Assembly (NCBI RefSeq): GCF_964340395.1
Contig: NC_135556.1
Location: 1,601,001-1,665,000 of the forward strand
Source: Glandiceps talaboti
Lineage: Eukaryota; Hemichordata; Enteropneusta; Spengelidae
DNA: 64,000 nt
Reading direction: 5' to 3'
The position numbers were made by a program, and so were the translations under genes. Below the pieces are notes generated by a model. That model saw nothing but the letters and a program-made list of their open reading frames with translations, was not told the origin of the DNA and did not search any database. Below, one piece after another: positions 63,001 to 64,000 of this stretch (position 1 is the first letter of the stretch; the number at the start of each line of letters is the position of its first letter).

Positions 63001-64000
63001 ACGTACACTCAGCTAGGTAGGAATTGTACACTCAGCTAGGTAGGACTTATACACTCAGCTAGGTAGGACTTATACACTCAGCTACGTATACTCAGCTAGG
63101 TAGGAATTGTACACTCAGCTAGGTAGGACTTATACACTCAGCTAGGTAGGACTTATATACTCAGCTACGTATACTCAGCTAGGTAGGAATTGTACACTCA
63201 GCTAGGTAGGAATTATATACTCAGCTAGGTAGGAATTGCACACTCAGCTAGGTAGGACTTATACACTCAGCTAGGTAGGACTTATACACTCAGCTACGTA
63301 TACTCAGCTAGGTAGGAATTGTACACTCAGCTAGGTAGGACTTATACACTCAGCTAGGTAGGACTTATACACTCAGCTACGTATACTCAGCTAGGTAGGA
63401 TTTGTACACTCAGCTAGGTAGGACTTATACACTCAGCTAGGTAGGACTTATACACTCAGCTACGTATACTCAGCTAGGTAGGAATTGTACACTCAGCTAG
63501 GTAGGAATTATATACTCAGCTAGGTAGGAATTGTACACTCAGCTAGGTAGGAATTATACACTCAGCTAGGTAGGACTTATACACTCAGCTACGTACACTC
63601 AGCTAGGTAGGAATTGTACACTCAGCTAGGTAGGAATTATATACTCAGCTAGGTAGGACTTATACACTCAGCTACGTATACTCAGCTAGGTAGGAATTGT
63701 ACTCTCAGCTAGGTAGGACTTATACACTCAGCTAGGTAGGACTTATACACTCAGCTACGTATACTCAGCTAGGTAGGAATTGTACACTCAGCTAGGTAGG
63801 AATTATATACTCAGCTCGGTAGGAATTGTACACTCAGCTAGGTAGGAATTGTACACTCAGCTAGGTAGGAATTGTACACTCAGGTATGTAGGAATTGTAC
63901 ACTCAGGTAGGTAGGAATTATATACTCAGCTAGGTAGGAATTATATACTCAGCTAGGTAGGAATTGTACACTCAGGTATGTAGGAATTGTACATTCAGGT
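60079..64000. repeat. 23-bp satellite with 14-bp partial units
   Basis: Units are TCAGCTAGGTAGGACTTATA plus CAC (23 bp), varying at CTAGG/GTAGG, ACTTATAC, AATTGTAC and AATTATAT. They are interspersed with shortened 14-bp units TCAGCTACGTATAC. The array runs off the right edge of the window. It has frequent stops and no coding potential. Confidence 0.97.
60525..63127. repeat. 1,267-bp higher-order unit in the 23-bp satellite
   Basis: From about 60525 to 61860 the sequence recurs at an exact 1,267-bp offset (61792-63127). Rare variants coincide: ACTAAGCTAGG at 60647/61914, GGTATGTAGTAATTG at about 60743/62010, GGACTTCTACAC at about 61043/62310 and AGTACTTATAC at 61111/62378. Only one mismatch was noticed (GCTCGG/GCTAGG near 60561/61828). 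The two copies are in direct tandem. Confidence 0.88.

Overview
The window is animal nuclear DNA, most likely from a marine invertebrate deuterostome. A cephalochordate (amphioxus) is my leading guess. The evidence is spliced genes with GT-AG introns, a DIRS1-type tyrosine-recombinase retrotransposon, a tRNA-headed SINE, and introns filled with minisatellites, one of which copies an exon-intron boundary. More than half of the window is tandem repeat, and very little is coding.

Layout. 1-27488: a 44-bp satellite (about 620 units) with multi-kilobase higher-order duplications. 27489-28472: 41 units of a 24-bp repeat. 28559-30837 (+): the last two coding exons of a Pirin gene, whose 2.07-kb final intron holds a 33-bp minisatellite and a small inverted-repeat element. 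31229-37290: a structurally complete DIRS1-like element with inverted terminal repeats, an internal complementary region and broken gag, RT-RNase H and tyrosine recombinase frames. 37291-39228: old dispersed repeats. 39229-41384: a 46-bp minisatellite. 42922-58867 (-): four coding exons of a VEGF-C/D-like growth factor gene, with introns carrying 57-bp, 30-bp (twice) and 36-bp minisatellites, dispersed repeats, an inverted-repeat element and a SINE. 60079-64000: a 23-bp satellite with a 1,267-bp higher-order unit.

The two host genes converge (Pirin +, VEGF-C/D-like -), with a spacer of about 12 kb that received the DIRS element. As I recall, PIR and VEGFD (FIGF) are also neighbours on the human X chromosome, so this pair may be a very old linkage. 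The exon-level gene models were assembled by hand from splice sites, codon phase and motif spacing. They include a 79-nt terminal VEGF exon that is easy to miss.

The most unusual feature is the 7-kb, 57-bp array in the last VEGF intron. Its unit begins in the last nine exon bases and includes the 5' splice site, so the intron carries about 120 tandem copies of a donor-like motif directly behind the real donor.
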